This document shows positions 17,750-26,519 of a DNA stretch of 41,229 nucleotides, in pieces (position 1 is the stretch's first letter; the number at the start of each line of letters is the position of its first letter). Origin of the DNA: an uncultured Actinomycetes bacterium. Lineage in GTDB: Bacteria; Actinomycetota; Actinomycetes; Nanopelagicales; Nanopelagicaceae. A model generated the notes under the pieces. The model did not search any database. It saw nothing but the letters and a program-made list of their open reading frames with translations, and was not told the DNA's origin. Location: positions 1 through 41,229 of the forward strand of contig CAITQC010000011.1 in NCBI GenBank assembly GCA_903894425.1, given 5' to 3'. The position numbers were made by a program, and so were the translations under genes.

Positions 17750-18751
17750 ATGGAATATCGTCGCCTTGGCAGTACTGGAATGTATGTATCCGAGATTTCT
17801 TATGGAAACTGGATAACTCACGGCTCACAAGTTGAAGCCGACTCAGCGATTAAATGCGTAAAGACCGCATTGGATTGCGGAATCACCACATTTGATACGG
17901 CCGATGTTTATGCGGGCACAAAAGCTGAAAGCGTTTTAGGTAAAGCTCTTAAGGGAGTTCGCCGCGAGTCATATGAACTCTTTACCAAGGTCTATTGGCC
18001 CACTGGCACGGGTAAAAATGATCGCGGTCTATCCCGAAAACACATCATCGAATCATGCAACGCATCTCTTAAGCGCTTGCAGACAGACCATATTGATCTG
18101 TATCAGATGCACCGCTTTGATTATGAAACACCCCTTGAAGAGTCTTTAAGCGCATTTGACGATTTAATTCGCGCAGGCAAGGTTCATTATATTGGTTTTT
18201 CCGAATGGACTGCTCAACAAATTGCTGCAGCATTAAAGATTCAAGATGATCGTGGTTATAACCGATTTGTATCTAGCCAGCCTCAATACTCAGCGCTATG
18301 GCGAGTTATCGAAGCAGAGGTTGTGCCGCTCTGCGTTAAAGAAGGCATAGGACAAATTGTGTGGTCACCTATGGCTCAAGGAGTATTAACTGGAAAGTAT
18401 CTTCCAGGAAAGAAACCACCAACAGGTTCGCGAGCTACCGATAAAAAAGGTGGCGCAGGCATGATCTCCAAGTGGATGCGAGAAGATGTTTTGACAGCAG
18501 TACAAAAGCTCAAGCCAATCGCTGATAAGGCTGGTATTACGATGTCGCAGTTATCTATCGCTTGGGTTTTACAAAACCCAAATGTTTCAACTGCAATTGT
18601 TGGCGCCACAAAGCCTTCTCAGGTAAAAGAGAATGTAAAGGCCTCAGGAATTAAACTCGATGCAGATACGATGAAAGCGATCGATACTGCTTTAGGCAAA
18701 CTGCCTGAAATGGACCCAACTCAAAACATAAGTCCAAATCCTCGCGCTTAG
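17750..18751 (+). CDS. aldo/keto reductase (potassium-channel beta-subunit-like)
   Basis: 333 aa NADPH-dependent oxidoreductase with a TIM-barrel fold. The catalytic tetrad is complete: Asp49 and Tyr54 in TTFDTADVYAG, Lys80 in LFTKVYWP and His121 in YQMHRFD. The N-terminus MEYRRLGSTGMYVSEISYG resembles the AKR6/Kv-beta branch, whose bacterial members reduce small aldehydes and ketones. The C-terminal NPNVSTAIVGATKPSQV forms the cofactor-binding end. The start at 17750 is preferred over an earlier TTG because the -10 box fits it exactly. It overlaps the opposing DUF3043 gene by 4 bases. Substrate unknown. Confidence 0.92.
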   Translation: MEYRRLGSTGMYVSEISYGNWITHGSQVEADSAIKCVKTALDCGITTFDTADVYAGTKAESVLGKALKGVRRESYELFTKVYWPTGTGKNDRGLSRKHIIESCNASLKRLQTDHIDLYQMHRFDYETPLEESLSAFDDLIRAGKVHYIGFSEWTAQQIAAALKIQDDRGYNRFVSSQPQYSALWRVIEAEVVPLCVKEGIGQIVWSPMAQGVLTGKYLPGKKPPTGSRATDKKGGAGMISKWMREDVLTAVQKLKPIADKAGITMSQLSIAWVLQNPNVSTAIVGATKPSQVKENVKASGIKLDADTMKAIDTALGKLPEMDPTQNISPNPRA

Positions 18752-19278
18752 TTGACGACATCTCCTACTTTGGTCTGTGGGTGTGGAGCGCGTAAACGAC
18801 GCATTTGTGTTGAGCGCAGCCATGCGTACATGCCTAAGCCTTTAGTGCTCGCAGCTGGATACTTAGCATGAACTAATCGTTGAACTTTGCGACCTAAGAA
18901 AAATCCATCACCTACTGCAATAAGTAGCACCACATACATCAAGGCGATTGCACCGAACTGAATAGCAGGAATTTGAATGAGTGTCAGAACCAGTACCAGG
19001 AAAATAATCGGCAGGAAGTATTCACCGATAGATCGACGGGCATCGACGTAGTTACGGACAAAGCGGCGTTCAGGACCGCGATCACGGGCTGGAAGTGCGC
19101 TCTCTTCTCCGCGAAGGTAAGCGGCTCGCGAACCAACACGATCTTGGCGGGCAGCTAACTTCTGTGCTCGCTTCTGCTCCTTGGTGACAACAGGGGATAG
19201 GGAAGAGATCTTCACCTTTGCCTGAGCATCTTTGCGCTTTGGAGTAGGACGGCCCTTGCCAGTTGATTCAGTAGTCAT
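18748..19278 (-). CDS. DUF3043 family membrane protein
   Basis: 176 aa protein restricted to actinobacteria. The N-terminal half is highly basic and polar (KGRPTPKRKDAQAK and following), then the conserved LPARDRGPERRFVRNYVDARR block, then two hydrophobic segments at about residues 88-105 and 108-128, and a basic tail. This layout and the conserved ARDRGP motif match DUF3043. No function is known. A TATAGT -10 box 7 bases before the ATG makes the transcript probably leaderless. Confidence 0.9.
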   Translation of the reverse strand: MTTESTGKGRPTPKRKDAQAKVKISSLSPVVTKEQKRAQKLAARQDRVGSRAAYLRGEESALPARDRGPERRFVRNYVDARRSIGEYFLPIIFLVLVLTLIQIPAIQFGAIALMYVVLLIAVGDGFFLGRKVQRLVHAKYPAASTKGLGMYAWLRSTQMRRLRAPHPQTKVGDVVN

Positions 19279-19285
19279 GGGCCTA

Positions 19286-19291
19286 ACTATA
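19286..19291 (-). promoter_or_regulatory. -10 box of a leaderless DUF3043 promoter
   Basis: TATAGT on the minus strand, 7 bases before the ATG at 19278. It is divergent from the erpA promoter box TAGGAT at 19330-19335. Confidence 0.65.
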
Positions 19292-19329
19292 GAGCCAAGT
19301 CATAACTCGCGAAGGGGCATGCCGGCAGG

Positions 19330-19354
19330 TAGGATTTGGGCAAACAAGGAGAGA
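19330..19354 (+). promoter_or_regulatory. erpA promoter -10 and Shine-Dalgarno
   Basis: TAGGAT at 19330-19335 followed by AAGGAG ending 4-5 bases before the ATG at 19357. In contrast to the leaderless genes around it, this one has a short leader with a real ribosome site, which selects 19357 over the earlier in-frame start at 19336. Confidence 0.55.
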
Positions 19355-19356
19355 AA

Positions 19357-19701
19357 ATGACTACAGAAGTTACAACCACAGGATTAGCTCTAACCGATGT
19401 CGCTGCTGCAAAAGTAGCTGCTTTGCTGGCCCAAGAAGGTCGCGATGATTTGAACCTGCGCGTTGCTGTACAACCAGGAGGTTGTTCAGGACTTCGCTAT
19501 CAGCTCTACTTTGATGACCGTAACCAAGAGGGCGATATTGTCCGCGAATTTGGTGCTGTCAAAGTTGTAGTCGACAAAATGAGCGATCCTTATTTAATGG
19601 GTGCAACTGTTGATTTTGTTGACACTATTGAAAAGCAGGGCTTTACAATCGATAACCCAAATGCGCAAGGTTCTTGTGCATGCGGCGATTCATTTAACTA
19701 A
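19357..19701 (+). CDS. erpA: iron-sulfur cluster insertion protein (HesB/IscA/ErpA)
   Basis: 114 aa A-type carrier that delivers Fe-S clusters to apoproteins. The three cluster-binding cysteines are all there: Cys43 in QPGGCSGLRY and Cys107/Cys109 in GSCACGDSF. Length is normal. Its place beside the respiratory genes, and before the kinase and ctaC, matches mycobacteria (Rv2204c, by recall). Likely clients in this window include LipA and the Rieske protein QcrA, which is inference. Confidence 0.95.
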   Translation: MTTEVTTTGLALTDVAAAKVAALLAQEGRDDLNLRVAVQPGGCSGLRYQLYFDDRNQEGDIVREFGAVKVVVDKMSDPYLMGATVDFVDTIEKQGFTIDNPNAQGSCACGDSFN

Positions 19702-19720
19702 CTAAAGCTCTCTTACGCTC

Positions 19721-19726
19721 TAGTAT
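19721..19726 (+). promoter_or_regulatory. -10 box of a leaderless cbhK promoter
   Basis: TAGTAT, 6 bases before the ATG at 19733, and no Shine-Dalgarno sequence between. Confidence 0.65.
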
Positions 19727-19732
19727 CGCTAC

Positions 19733-20710
19733 ATGAAAATCGGTGTAGCGGGTTCAGTGGGTCTTGATCATTTAATGACTTTCTCAGGAAAGTTCACCGA
19801 CTCATTTGTCGCGGGTTCGCTAGAAAAAGTCTCACTCTCTTTTCTTGTAGACAGTCTTGATGTGCGCCGTGGAGGATGTGCGGCCAATATCTGTTATGGA
19901 ATGGGTGTCCTTGGTTTAAACCCTGTTCTCATCGCCGCCGTTGGTAAAGATTGGGCAGATTATGAAGCCTGGCTTTCACGTCATGGCGTAGATACTTCAC
20001 ACGCCTTAGTTTCAAAGGATTTGTATACCGCTCACTTTATGGTGACAACCGATGACGATCTCAATCAGATTGCATCGTTTTTTCCAGGAGCAATGAGTGA
20101 GGCCCGAAATATTGAACTTGGTCCGATCATGGATAAAACGGGACGATTCGACATGGTTGTTATTTCACCGGATGATCCTGAAGCGATGTTGCACCACTCT
20201 GATGTCTGTCGCAATGAGGCAATTGCATTTGCAGCCGATCCATCTCAACAAATGGCCCGTATGTCGGGGGAAGAAATCAAACTTCTAATCGATGGTGCTT
20301 CCTATCTATTTTTAAATGAATACGAATTAGCGTTAGCAATGCAAAAAACAGGGTGGAGCGATGCGCAGATTCTGGAGCATGTAAAAGTCCGAGTGGTGAC
20401 ATTGGGTTCTAAGGGTGCCAAAGTAGAAAGCGCATCAGGGGAGTTCGTGCAGGTCGGGGTTCCTCAAGAAAAATCAAAGACAGATCCAACAGGTGTTGGT
20501 GACTCCTTTAGATCTGGCTTTATCGCAGGTCTGGCCTGGGGCCTTAGCCACGAGCGCTGCGCCCAGTTGGGATCACTGATCGCCACATATGTCATTGAGA
20601 CTATGGGCACCCAGGAGTATCGATTTACTAGCCAGGAGTTTCTAGCCCGTTTTCAGGGGGCATATGGCCCAGATGCCGCCGCCGAGATAGCCCCGCATCT
20701 GAATTTTTAG
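19733..20710 (+). CDS. cbhK: PfkB family carbohydrate/adenosine kinase (CbhK/AdoK-like)
   Basis: 325 aa sugar kinase of the ribokinase family. The N-terminal RRGGCAANICYGMG (46-59) binds the substrate sugar, and DPTGVGDSFRSG (251-262) is the family signature with catalytic base Asp257 and the anion hole. In M. tuberculosis the gene in this position (Rv2202c) encodes an adenosine kinase, so adenosine is the best guess for substrate, by context. It stands 85 bases upstream of ctaC but has its own promoter. Confidence 0.88.
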   Translation: MKIGVAGSVGLDHLMTFSGKFTDSFVAGSLEKVSLSFLVDSLDVRRGGCAANICYGMGVLGLNPVLIAAVGKDWADYEAWLSRHGVDTSHALVSKDLYTAHFMVTTDDDLNQIASFFPGAMSEARNIELGPIMDKTGRFDMVVISPDDPEAMLHHSDVCRNEAIAFAADPSQQMARMSGEEIKLLIDGASYLFLNEYELALAMQKTGWSDAQILEHVKVRVVTLGSKGAKVESASGEFVQVGVPQEKSKTDPTGVGDSFRSGFIAGLAWGLSHERCAQLGSLIATYVIETMGTQEYRFTSQEFLARFQGAYGPDAAAEIAPHLNF

Positions 20711-20782
20711 CTACAAAAAGCTGTGATGCGAACCACCGGGGCGGCGAGTTAATCAGGTGCAACGCAAGCGCGTTTTGCGCTC

Positions 20783-20788
20783 TATCCT
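20783..20788 (+). promoter_or_regulatory. -10 box of a leaderless ctaC promoter
   Basis: TATCCT ends 7 bases before the ATG at 20796. A CGCAA/TTGCG dyad (about 20763-20779) lies directly upstream. This box decides the ctaC start in favour of 20796 rather than the GTG at 20757. Confidence 0.65.
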
Positions 20789-20795
20789 TACCCCC

Positions 20796-21545
20796 ATGTC
20801 GCTAACAAAGCTCAAGGGCCTACGCACCCTTCTCCTTCTGGCCCCGGTTCTTGTGCTCACGGGATGTTCCAAAGTTTCCGGTCTTGGCTATGAAGAAGGA
20901 CTTTCAAGCGTTAATGACCAATCCTTGTCACTGTGGCAAGGAGCATGGATTACTGCAGGTGTCGTTGGAGTCATCACTCTCATTTTGATTTTGTGGCCTG
21001 CGGTATTTCATCGTGGGAAAAAAGATGGACCGGAGTTTCCAAAGCAGACTCAGTACAACGTTCCAATTGAAATTGTTTACACAGTTATCCCTTTTATTAT
21101 TGTCGCGGTTCTTTTTTATTACACAGCGAAAAAAGAAACAGTGATTTCTGCACATACAGATACCTACAAGCACGAGATCACTGTCGAAGGAATTCAATGG
21201 TCGTGGCAGTTTGGATATCCAGAAGCTGGAGCTGATGCACTGGTTACAGGAACTCCTGCACAACCTCCTGTTCTTTATGTTCCCATGGGCGAGAAAGTGC
21301 GTTACACGATTACCTCAAATGATGTAGTTCATGGATTCTGGATCCCAGCGTTCATGATTCAAATGCAGAACCTTCCAGGGGTAACAAATCATCTTGAATT
21401 TACTGCCAATAAACTTGGCGATTTCCCAGGTCGTTGCAATATTTTGTGCGGCCGCAATCATTCGCAGATGTTATTTACAGTTCGTGTAGTGACACCAGAT
21501 CAGTACAAGGCTTATCTTGAAACCTTTAAGGGGAGCGCAGCATGA
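20796..21545 (+). CDS. ctaC: cytochrome c oxidase subunit II (lipoprotein)
   Basis: 249 aa aa3-oxidase subunit that receives electrons at the CuA centre. From the chosen start the protein begins with a compact lipoprotein signal with lipobox LTGC (Cys24), as in other actinobacterial CtaC, then two membrane helices (about 46-66 and 89-109). CuA ligands are present: His179 (VVHGFW), Cys214, Cys218, His222 and Met225. The usual CxExC is CNILC here, so the conserved Glu is Ile216. The GTG at 20757 would add 13 basic residues and is less likely. First gene of ctaC-ctaD-ctaF; its stop overlaps the ctaD start. Confidence 0.95.
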   Translation: MSLTKLKGLRTLLLLAPVLVLTGCSKVSGLGYEEGLSSVNDQSLSLWQGAWITAGVVGVITLILILWPAVFHRGKKDGPEFPKQTQYNVPIEIVYTVIPFIIVAVLFYYTAKKETVISAHTDTYKHEITVEGIQWSWQFGYPEAGADALVTGTPAQPPVLYVPMGEKVRYTITSNDVVHGFWIPAFMIQMQNLPGVTNHLEFTANKLGDFPGRCNILCGRNHSQMLFTVRVVTPDQYKAYLETFKGSAA

Positions 21546-23197
21546 CAACATTTGCAGATCGTCCAACGATTACCAATGTTCCGCCTTTGCCACCTCAAAA
21601 AGGTAAGGCCTTCGTAAAGTGGATTACATCAACTGATCACAAAACAATCGGCTATCTATATTTGATGACTTCTTTTGCATGGTTTCTTATCGGCGGCGTC
21701 TTAGCTCTTGCTCTACGTAGCGAACTAGCGCGTCCTGGCATGCAGTTCTTAAGCGCCGAGCAGTACAACCAGATTTTCACAATGCACGGAACGATTATGT
21801 TATTGATGTTTGCAACCCCGCTCTTTGTTGGCTTTGCAAATGTGATCATGCCACTGCAAATTGGCGCAGCAGATGTGGCTTTCCCGCGTCTGAATATGCT
21901 TTCTTATTGGCTATATCTTTTCGGTGGCCTAATGGCATTCGCTGGCTTTTTATCTCCAGGTGGGGCAGCTTCATTTGGTTGGACTGTTTATGTTCCACTT
22001 TCAAACTCAATTTACTCACCAGGTATCGGTGCAGATCTTTGGCTACTAGGTTTAGCTGTTGGTGGTATCGGAACAATTCTTGGTGGCGTTAATTTCATTA
22101 CAACGATTTTCACCATGCGCGCTCCGGGCATGACGATGTTTCGTATGTCGATCTTTTCATGGAACGTGTTGTTGACATCAATCCTTGTGCTTCTTGCTTT
22201 TCCACCACTTGCAGCAGCTCTGCTAGGTCTTGAATCTGATCGTATTTACGGCACGCACCTTTTTGATCCAGCAAATGGCGGGGCAATGTTGTTCCAGCAT
22301 TTGTTCTGGTTCTTCGGCCACCCTGAGGTGTATATCTTGGCCCTTCCATTTTTCGGTGTTGCTACCGAGATTTTGCCGGTATTTAGTCGAAAGCCCATCT
22401 TTGGTTATAAGGGCCTTATTGCGGCAACAATTGCTATCTCAGCGCTCTCGGTTTCAGTCTGGGCGCACCATATGTTTGCAACAGGTCAGGTCTTGTTGCC
22501 CTTCTTCTCTTTCATGACATTCCTAATCGGTGTTCCGACCGGTGTTAAATTCTTCAACTGGATCGGAACAATGTGGCGCGGTCACGTAACTTTTGAAACT
22601 CCGATGTTGTGGGTTATGGGCTTTTTGGTCACATTCCTTTTCGGTGGATTAACAGGAATTATTTTGGCATCACCGCCTCTTGATTTTGCAGTCTCTGCAA
22701 GTTATTTCGTCGTTGCTCACTTCCACTATGTTCTTTTTGGAACAGTGGTTTTTGCGATGTTTGCCGGATTCTATTTCTGGTGGCCAAAGATGACGGGACG
22801 TATGCTCAATGAGCGTCTTGGAAAAATTCACTTCTGGACAACTTTTATTGGCTTCCACTTAACTTTCCTCATTCAGCACTGGTTGGGAATCAAGGGATTC
22901 CCACGCCGCTATGCCGACTACTTGCCAACCGATGGCTTCACATTTATGAACGAAGTTTCAACAATTGGCTCATTCCTTCTGGCATTTTCGATGATTCCAT
23001 TCATGATCAACGTATGGATAACACGCAAATCACCTTTGGTTGGAGTCGATGATCCTTGGGGTTATGGATCATCTCTTGAGTGGGCAACTTCTTGTCCACC
23101 ACCACGCCACAATTTCTTAACGATGCCTCGCATCTCATCAGAGCGACCAGCATTTGATCTGCACCATCCACATATCAAGACTGAAGGGCACAAATAA
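21542..23197 (+). CDS. ctaD: cytochrome c oxidase subunit I
   Basis: 551 aa catalytic subunit with 12 membrane helices, carrying haem a and the haem a3-CuB site. The haem a ligand is in [12 protein letters not shown]; CuB ligands and the cross-linked Tyr are in [19 protein letters not shown] and [12 protein letters not shown] hold the remaining CuB, a3 and a histidines. The D-channel entrance Asp is in [16 protein letters not shown], and the K-channel Lys in [10 protein letters not shown], so this is a type A1-like proton-pumping enzyme. Overlaps ctaC by 4 bases. Nothing unusual for actinobacteria. Confidence 0.98.
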   Translation: MTTFADRPTITNVPPLPPQKGKAFVKWITSTDHKTIGYLYLMTSFAWFLIGGVLALALRSELARPGMQFLSAEQYNQIFTMHGTIMLLMFATPLFVGFANVIMPLQIGAADVAFPRLNMLSYWLYLFGGLMAFAGFLSPGGAASFGWTVYVPLSNSIYSPGIGADLWLLGLAVGGIGTILGGVNFITTIFTMRAPGMTMFRMSIFSWNVLLTSILVLLAFPPLAAALLGLESDRIYGTHLFDPANGGAMLFQHLFWFFGHPEVYILALPFFGVATEILPVFSRKPIFGYKGLIAATIAISALSVSVWAHHMFATGQVLLPFFSFMTFLIGVPTGVKFFNWIGTMWRGHVTFETPMLWVMGFLVTFLFGGLTGIILASPPLDFAVSASYFVVAHFHYVLFGTVVFAMFAGFYFWWPKMTGRMLNERLGKIHFWTTFIGFHLTFLIQHWLGIKGFPRRYADYLPTDGFTFMNEVSTIGSFLLAFSMIPFMINVWITRKSPLVGVDDPWGYGSSLEWATSCPPPRHNFLTMPRISSERPAFDLHHPHIKTEGHK

Positions 23198-23200
23198 ACT

Positions 23201-23605
23201 ATGAAGGTTTCATGGCAGCTCTTTATTGGTCTTGCACTGTTCTATGTTTTGATGACAATCGTCTATTGGCAGGTGGGCGGTGAACCTGTAGGCATCGGTG
23301 GAATGGCTCTTGCATCCGGCCTTGCTGGCATGGTGGGCTTTTATGTTTGGTTTACTCAAAAGCGTATTGGTGCAATTCTTCCTGAAGATAACCTAACTGC
23401 ACAGATTTCAGATGGTGCTGGAGATTTAGGCTTCTACAGCCCGCACTCATGGTGGCCATTGCCTGTTGGCTTAAGCTCATGCGCATTAAGCCTGTCCCTA
23501 ATTATCGGTTGGTGGCTAACTTTGATTGCTTTGGGAGCACTGGTGATTTCAATCATCGGTATGGTCACAGAGTATGAGAAGCCGTTGAAAGCCACAGCCC
23601 ACTAA
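23201..23605 (+). CDS. ctaF: cytochrome c oxidase subunit IV (actinobacterial CtaF)
   Basis: 134 aa membrane protein with about four hydrophobic segments (roughly 5-22, 31-48, 86-102, 104-122). GFYVWFTQKRIG and FYSPHSWWPL are typical of the actinobacterial subunit IV. It starts 3 bases after the ctaD stop and its stop overlaps the next start (TAATG). Structural subunit of the III-IV supercomplex with no redox centre. Confidence 0.93.
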   Translation: MKVSWQLFIGLALFYVLMTIVYWQVGGEPVGIGGMALASGLAGMVGFYVWFTQKRIGAILPEDNLTAQISDGAGDLGFYSPHSWWPLPVGLSSCALSLSLIIGWWLTLIALGALVISIIGMVTEYEKPLKATAH

Positions 23606-24078
23606 TGTCGCAAGTTCGTGCGCAAATCTTGGATGTTGATTATCCATATACAGCAGCTGCACGAATAACTATCAATGCCCCAGCATCGGCAATCTTTGAT
23701 TTATTAGCAAATCCTCGCGCGCATTCCTCCTTTGATGGTTCAGGAACAATTACAAAATCCATATCTGGGCCCGATCGACTTTTCCTTGGTGCAAAGTTCG
23801 GTATGGCGATGAAGATTAAGGTGCCTTATCGCATAACCAATACCGTGGTTGCTTTTGATGAAAACAAGAAGATTACGTGGTCCCACTTAATGAAGTGGAC
23901 CTGGTCTTACGAACTTCTTGAACTTGGAAATGGGCAGACGCAAGTAACCGAGATATTCGATGGAAGTAAAATTTCAGCAGTATCGCGTTGGTATTTAAGG
24001 AAGACCGGTTCATTTCTACGTAATCCAAAGTGGATGGCAAAGTCACTAGTACGTTTGAAGGCGATCTGCGAAGGTTGA
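23605..24078 (+). CDS. SRPBCC (START-like) family protein
   Basis: 157 aa soluble protein with the helix-grip layout: a beta strand with ARITINAPASAIFDLLANP near the N-terminus, central beta strands (AKFGMAMKIKVPYRITNTVV, KITWSHLMKWTWSYELLELG) and a long C-terminal helix. SRPBCC proteins hold hydrophobic ligands in a cavity; the ligand here is unknown. It is translationally coupled to ctaF, which suggests regulation with cytochrome oxidase but does not prove a respiratory role. Confidence 0.82.
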   Translation: MSQVRAQILDVDYPYTAAARITINAPASAIFDLLANPRAHSSFDGSGTITKSISGPDRLFLGAKFGMAMKIKVPYRITNTVVAFDENKKITWSHLMKWTWSYELLELGNGQTQVTEIFDGSKISAVSRWYLRKTGSFLRNPKWMAKSLVRLKAICEG

Positions 24079-24932
24079 AAACCGCACGATTAGCCCCATA
24101 TCTCTTTGTTTTTCTCTGGAGCACCGGTTTTGTAGGTGCTAAATATGGTTTGCCATATGCCGATCCATTTATCTTTTTATCTCTACGGGTCTTTATTGCA
24201 GCAGGATTTCTCCTTTTAGTTGCTCGATTGATGAAAGCACCAATTGCCATTGGAGCAGATGCAGTGAAGAAATCCTCACTCATCGGAGTTTTTCTACACG
24301 CCTTCTATCTTGGCGGAGTCTTCTTTGCTATTTCTCGAGGTGTTGCAGCCGGTGTTGCAGCTGTTATAACTAGTTTGCAACCAGTATTTGTATCTATTTT
24401 GGCAGTAAGAGTCTTGGGCGAGAAGTTACGCGCCGTGCAAGTTGGCGGCCTGTTACTTGGATTAATAGGAGTCGTCCTTGTGCTAGGTCCCACATTTGAT
24501 AGCTCAGTTTCGAAATTAGGTATCGCAGCGGTTTTTGTTGCACTCTTTGGAAGCACAACGGCAACTTTGATGCAAAAGAAATTTGGTTCAGGCATACCGA
24601 TGATGGCAGGCACCGCATATCAGTACTTGGCTAGCGGAGTTGTCTTAGCGATAGCAGCACTTGCAACCAATGGAATGCATATTGATTTCACCCCCAAGTT
24701 TGTAGCAGCTATGACCTGGCTAATCCTTGCTCTTTCTGTTGGGGCTGTTCTACTATTCCTATGGTTACTTAATACGGGTAGTGCGGCTTCAGTATCTTCT
24801 CTGTTTTACCTAGTGCCACCTGCAACAGCTCTCGAAGCCTTTGTATTATTTGGGGAAAAAGTAAACACCCAGGGCTTCCTTGGAATAGGAATAACGGCCC
24901 TAGGTGTTTGGCTTGTAATACGTAAAAACTAA
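24030..24932 (+). CDS. EamA/DMT family transporter
   Basis: 300 aa drug/metabolite-type permease with ten hydrophobic segments in two EamA repeats, the first starting at about residue 20 (APYLFVFLWSTGFVGAKYG, the usual N-terminal motif) and the second at about 155. The ATG at 24030 overlaps the preceding gene by 49 bases; an in-frame TTG at 24075 overlapping its stop (TTGA) would give 285 aa and still keep every helix, and may be the real start. Ends directly against the opposing qcrB stop. Substrate unknown; family members export amino acids or metabolites. Confidence 0.85.
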   Translation: MDGKVTSTFEGDLRRLKTARLAPYLFVFLWSTGFVGAKYGLPYADPFIFLSLRVFIAAGFLLLVARLMKAPIAIGADAVKKSSLIGVFLHAFYLGGVFFAISRGVAAGVAAVITSLQPVFVSILAVRVLGEKLRAVQVGGLLLGLIGVVLVLGPTFDSSVSKLGIAAVFVALFGSTTATLMQKKFGSGIPMMAGTAYQYLASGVVLAIAALATNGMHIDFTPKFVAAMTWLILALSVGAVLLFLWLLNTGSAASVSSLFYLVPPATALEAFVLFGEKVNTQGFLGIGITALGVWLVIRKN

Positions 24933-26519
24933 CTAGTGGTGTTCGATCTCCTTGAGTTCTTGATCTGTCACCTTAGGAACAGCAACTGCATGAGCCTTAC
25001 TTAGGCGTCGACGGAGTTTGCTCTTAAGTGAACCTGGTCGACGTACTCCACGAGAGTCGGTATCTTCGATTTCCAAGACAGATGCTTGTTCATGTGAAGT
25101 AAGGATGAATGCTTTTTCTGCAGAAATCGGTGCATGGACTTCAACGAACTCGCCATGTGGCAAACGAAGAAGACGACCCGTTTCAGTGCCATGAAGCAAG
25201 AGGTCACGGTCTGCACGCTGCAGAGACAGGCACAGGCGCTTTGTGATTACAAATGCAATTGGTGGAAGAACAAAGATGCCGATGCGTGAGAACCACATAA
25301 TCTGATTGATTGAGAGATCAAAACTAGTGGCCAAAATATCATTGCCACCATTGATGAGTGCGACCATCACGAAAGTGATCGACATGACGCCAAGCGCTGT
25401 TCGGTTAGGCACGTTTCGTGGGCGATCAAGCAAGTGATGTTCGCGCTTATCTCCAGTTATCCAACTTTCAATAAATGGATATAACGCCATTCCAGTAAAG
25501 ACAATACCGGGAACAATTAACGCTGGAATCAGAATATTCCAAGAGATTGTGTGGCCGAATGCATGAGTTTCAAGAGGGGGAGCCATGCGTACAAGACCAT
25601 CAAGCCAACCCATGTACCAGTCAGGTTGTGAACCTGCTGAAATCTGACCTGGCGTGTATGGGCCATAAAGCCAGATCGGGTTAATCGATGCGACTGCCGA
25701 TAAAAATGCAATTACGCCAAATACTACGAAGAAGAATCCTCCAGCTTTAGCCATATAGACAGGCAAGATTGGATGTCCAACAACGTTCTTTTCTGTACGT
25801 CCAACGCCTGGGAACTGGGTGTGCTTTTGGTACCAAACTAGCATGACGTGAATTGTGATGACTGCCAGAAAGGCTCCGGGAATTAGTAAAACATGGAGTG
25901 TAAAGATGCGCGGAATAAATCCGACCCCAGGAAATGCCCCACCAAAGAGGAAGAAAGATATGTAAGTACCAACGACTGGAATTGCTTGAATAATCGCTGA
26001 AGTAATACGAAGACCAGTTCCAGAGAGCAAATCATCTGGAAGCGAGTAGCCAAAGAGACCCTCAACAAAACCAAGAGTCAAAAGTAAGATTCCAAGGATC
26101 CAGTTAAACTCACGAGGCTTTCTAAATGCCCCGGTAAAGAAGACGCGCAAAAGGTGAGCAACGATTGCTGCCATGAAAATATTTGCTGCCCAGTGGTGAA
26201 TTTGACGCATCAAAAGCCCGCCGCGAACTTCAAAGGAGATATCCAGAGTCGAAGCGTAGGCCGCAGACATCTTGAGTCCCTTAAGAGGCTCGTAGACTCC
26301 GTTGTAAATTACATCGCGCTGTGAGGGATCAAACCAAAAAGTTAAGAAAGTTCCAGATAGCAGCAAGATGATGAATGAATACATGCAAACTTCACCAAGC
26401 ATAAATGACCAGTGATCAGGAAAGACTTTGTTAAGAGATTTCTTTACCCAACCCGCTGCTCCTGTCCGCTCATCAACGTAATTGGCCACAGATCCAATTG
26501 TTTTTTCCATAGGTGTCAT
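24933..26519 (-). CDS. qcrB: cytochrome bc1 complex cytochrome b subunit
   Basis: 528 aa quinol-oxidising membrane subunit. Two haem b pockets are ligated by paired histidines in IHHWAANIFMAAIVAHLL (His109 and His122 or near) and by His209 and His224 in the fourth helix pair. The Qo-site motif is PDWY, the actinobacterial variant of PEWY. About nine helices are followed by a soluble C-terminal extension of over 100 residues, typical of actinobacteria. Overlaps qcrA by 4 bases (ATGA). Last gene of ctaE-qcrC-qcrA-qcrB. Confidence 0.97.
   Translation of the reverse strand: MTPMEKTIGSVANYVDERTGAAGWVKKSLNKVFPDHWSFMLGEVCMYSFIILLLSGTFLTFWFDPSQRDVIYNGVYEPLKGLKMSAAYASTLDISFEVRGGLLMRQIHHWAANIFMAAIVAHLLRVFFTGAFRKPREFNWILGILLLTLGFVEGLFGYSLPDDLLSGTGLRITSAIIQAIPVVGTYISFFLFGGAFPGVGFIPRIFTLHVLLIPGAFLAVITIHVMLVWYQKHTQFPGVGRTEKNVVGHPILPVYMAKAGGFFFVVFGVIAFLSAVASINPIWLYGPYTPGQISAGSQPDWYMGWLDGLVRMAPPLETHAFGHTISWNILIPALIVPGIVFTGMALYPFIESWITGDKREHHLLDRPRNVPNRTALGVMSITFVMVALINGGNDILATSFDLSINQIMWFSRIGIFVLPPIAFVITKRLCLSLQRADRDLLLHGTETGRLLRLPHGEFVEVHAPISAEKAFILTSHEQASVLEIEDTDSRGVRRPGSLKSKLRRRLSKAHAVAVPKVTDQELKEIEHH

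Noticed and set aside
20757-20796. GTG start of ctaC at 20757
   Set aside because: Adds 13 residues before a complete lipoprotein signal; the TATCCT box 7 bases before 20796 fits the shorter form.
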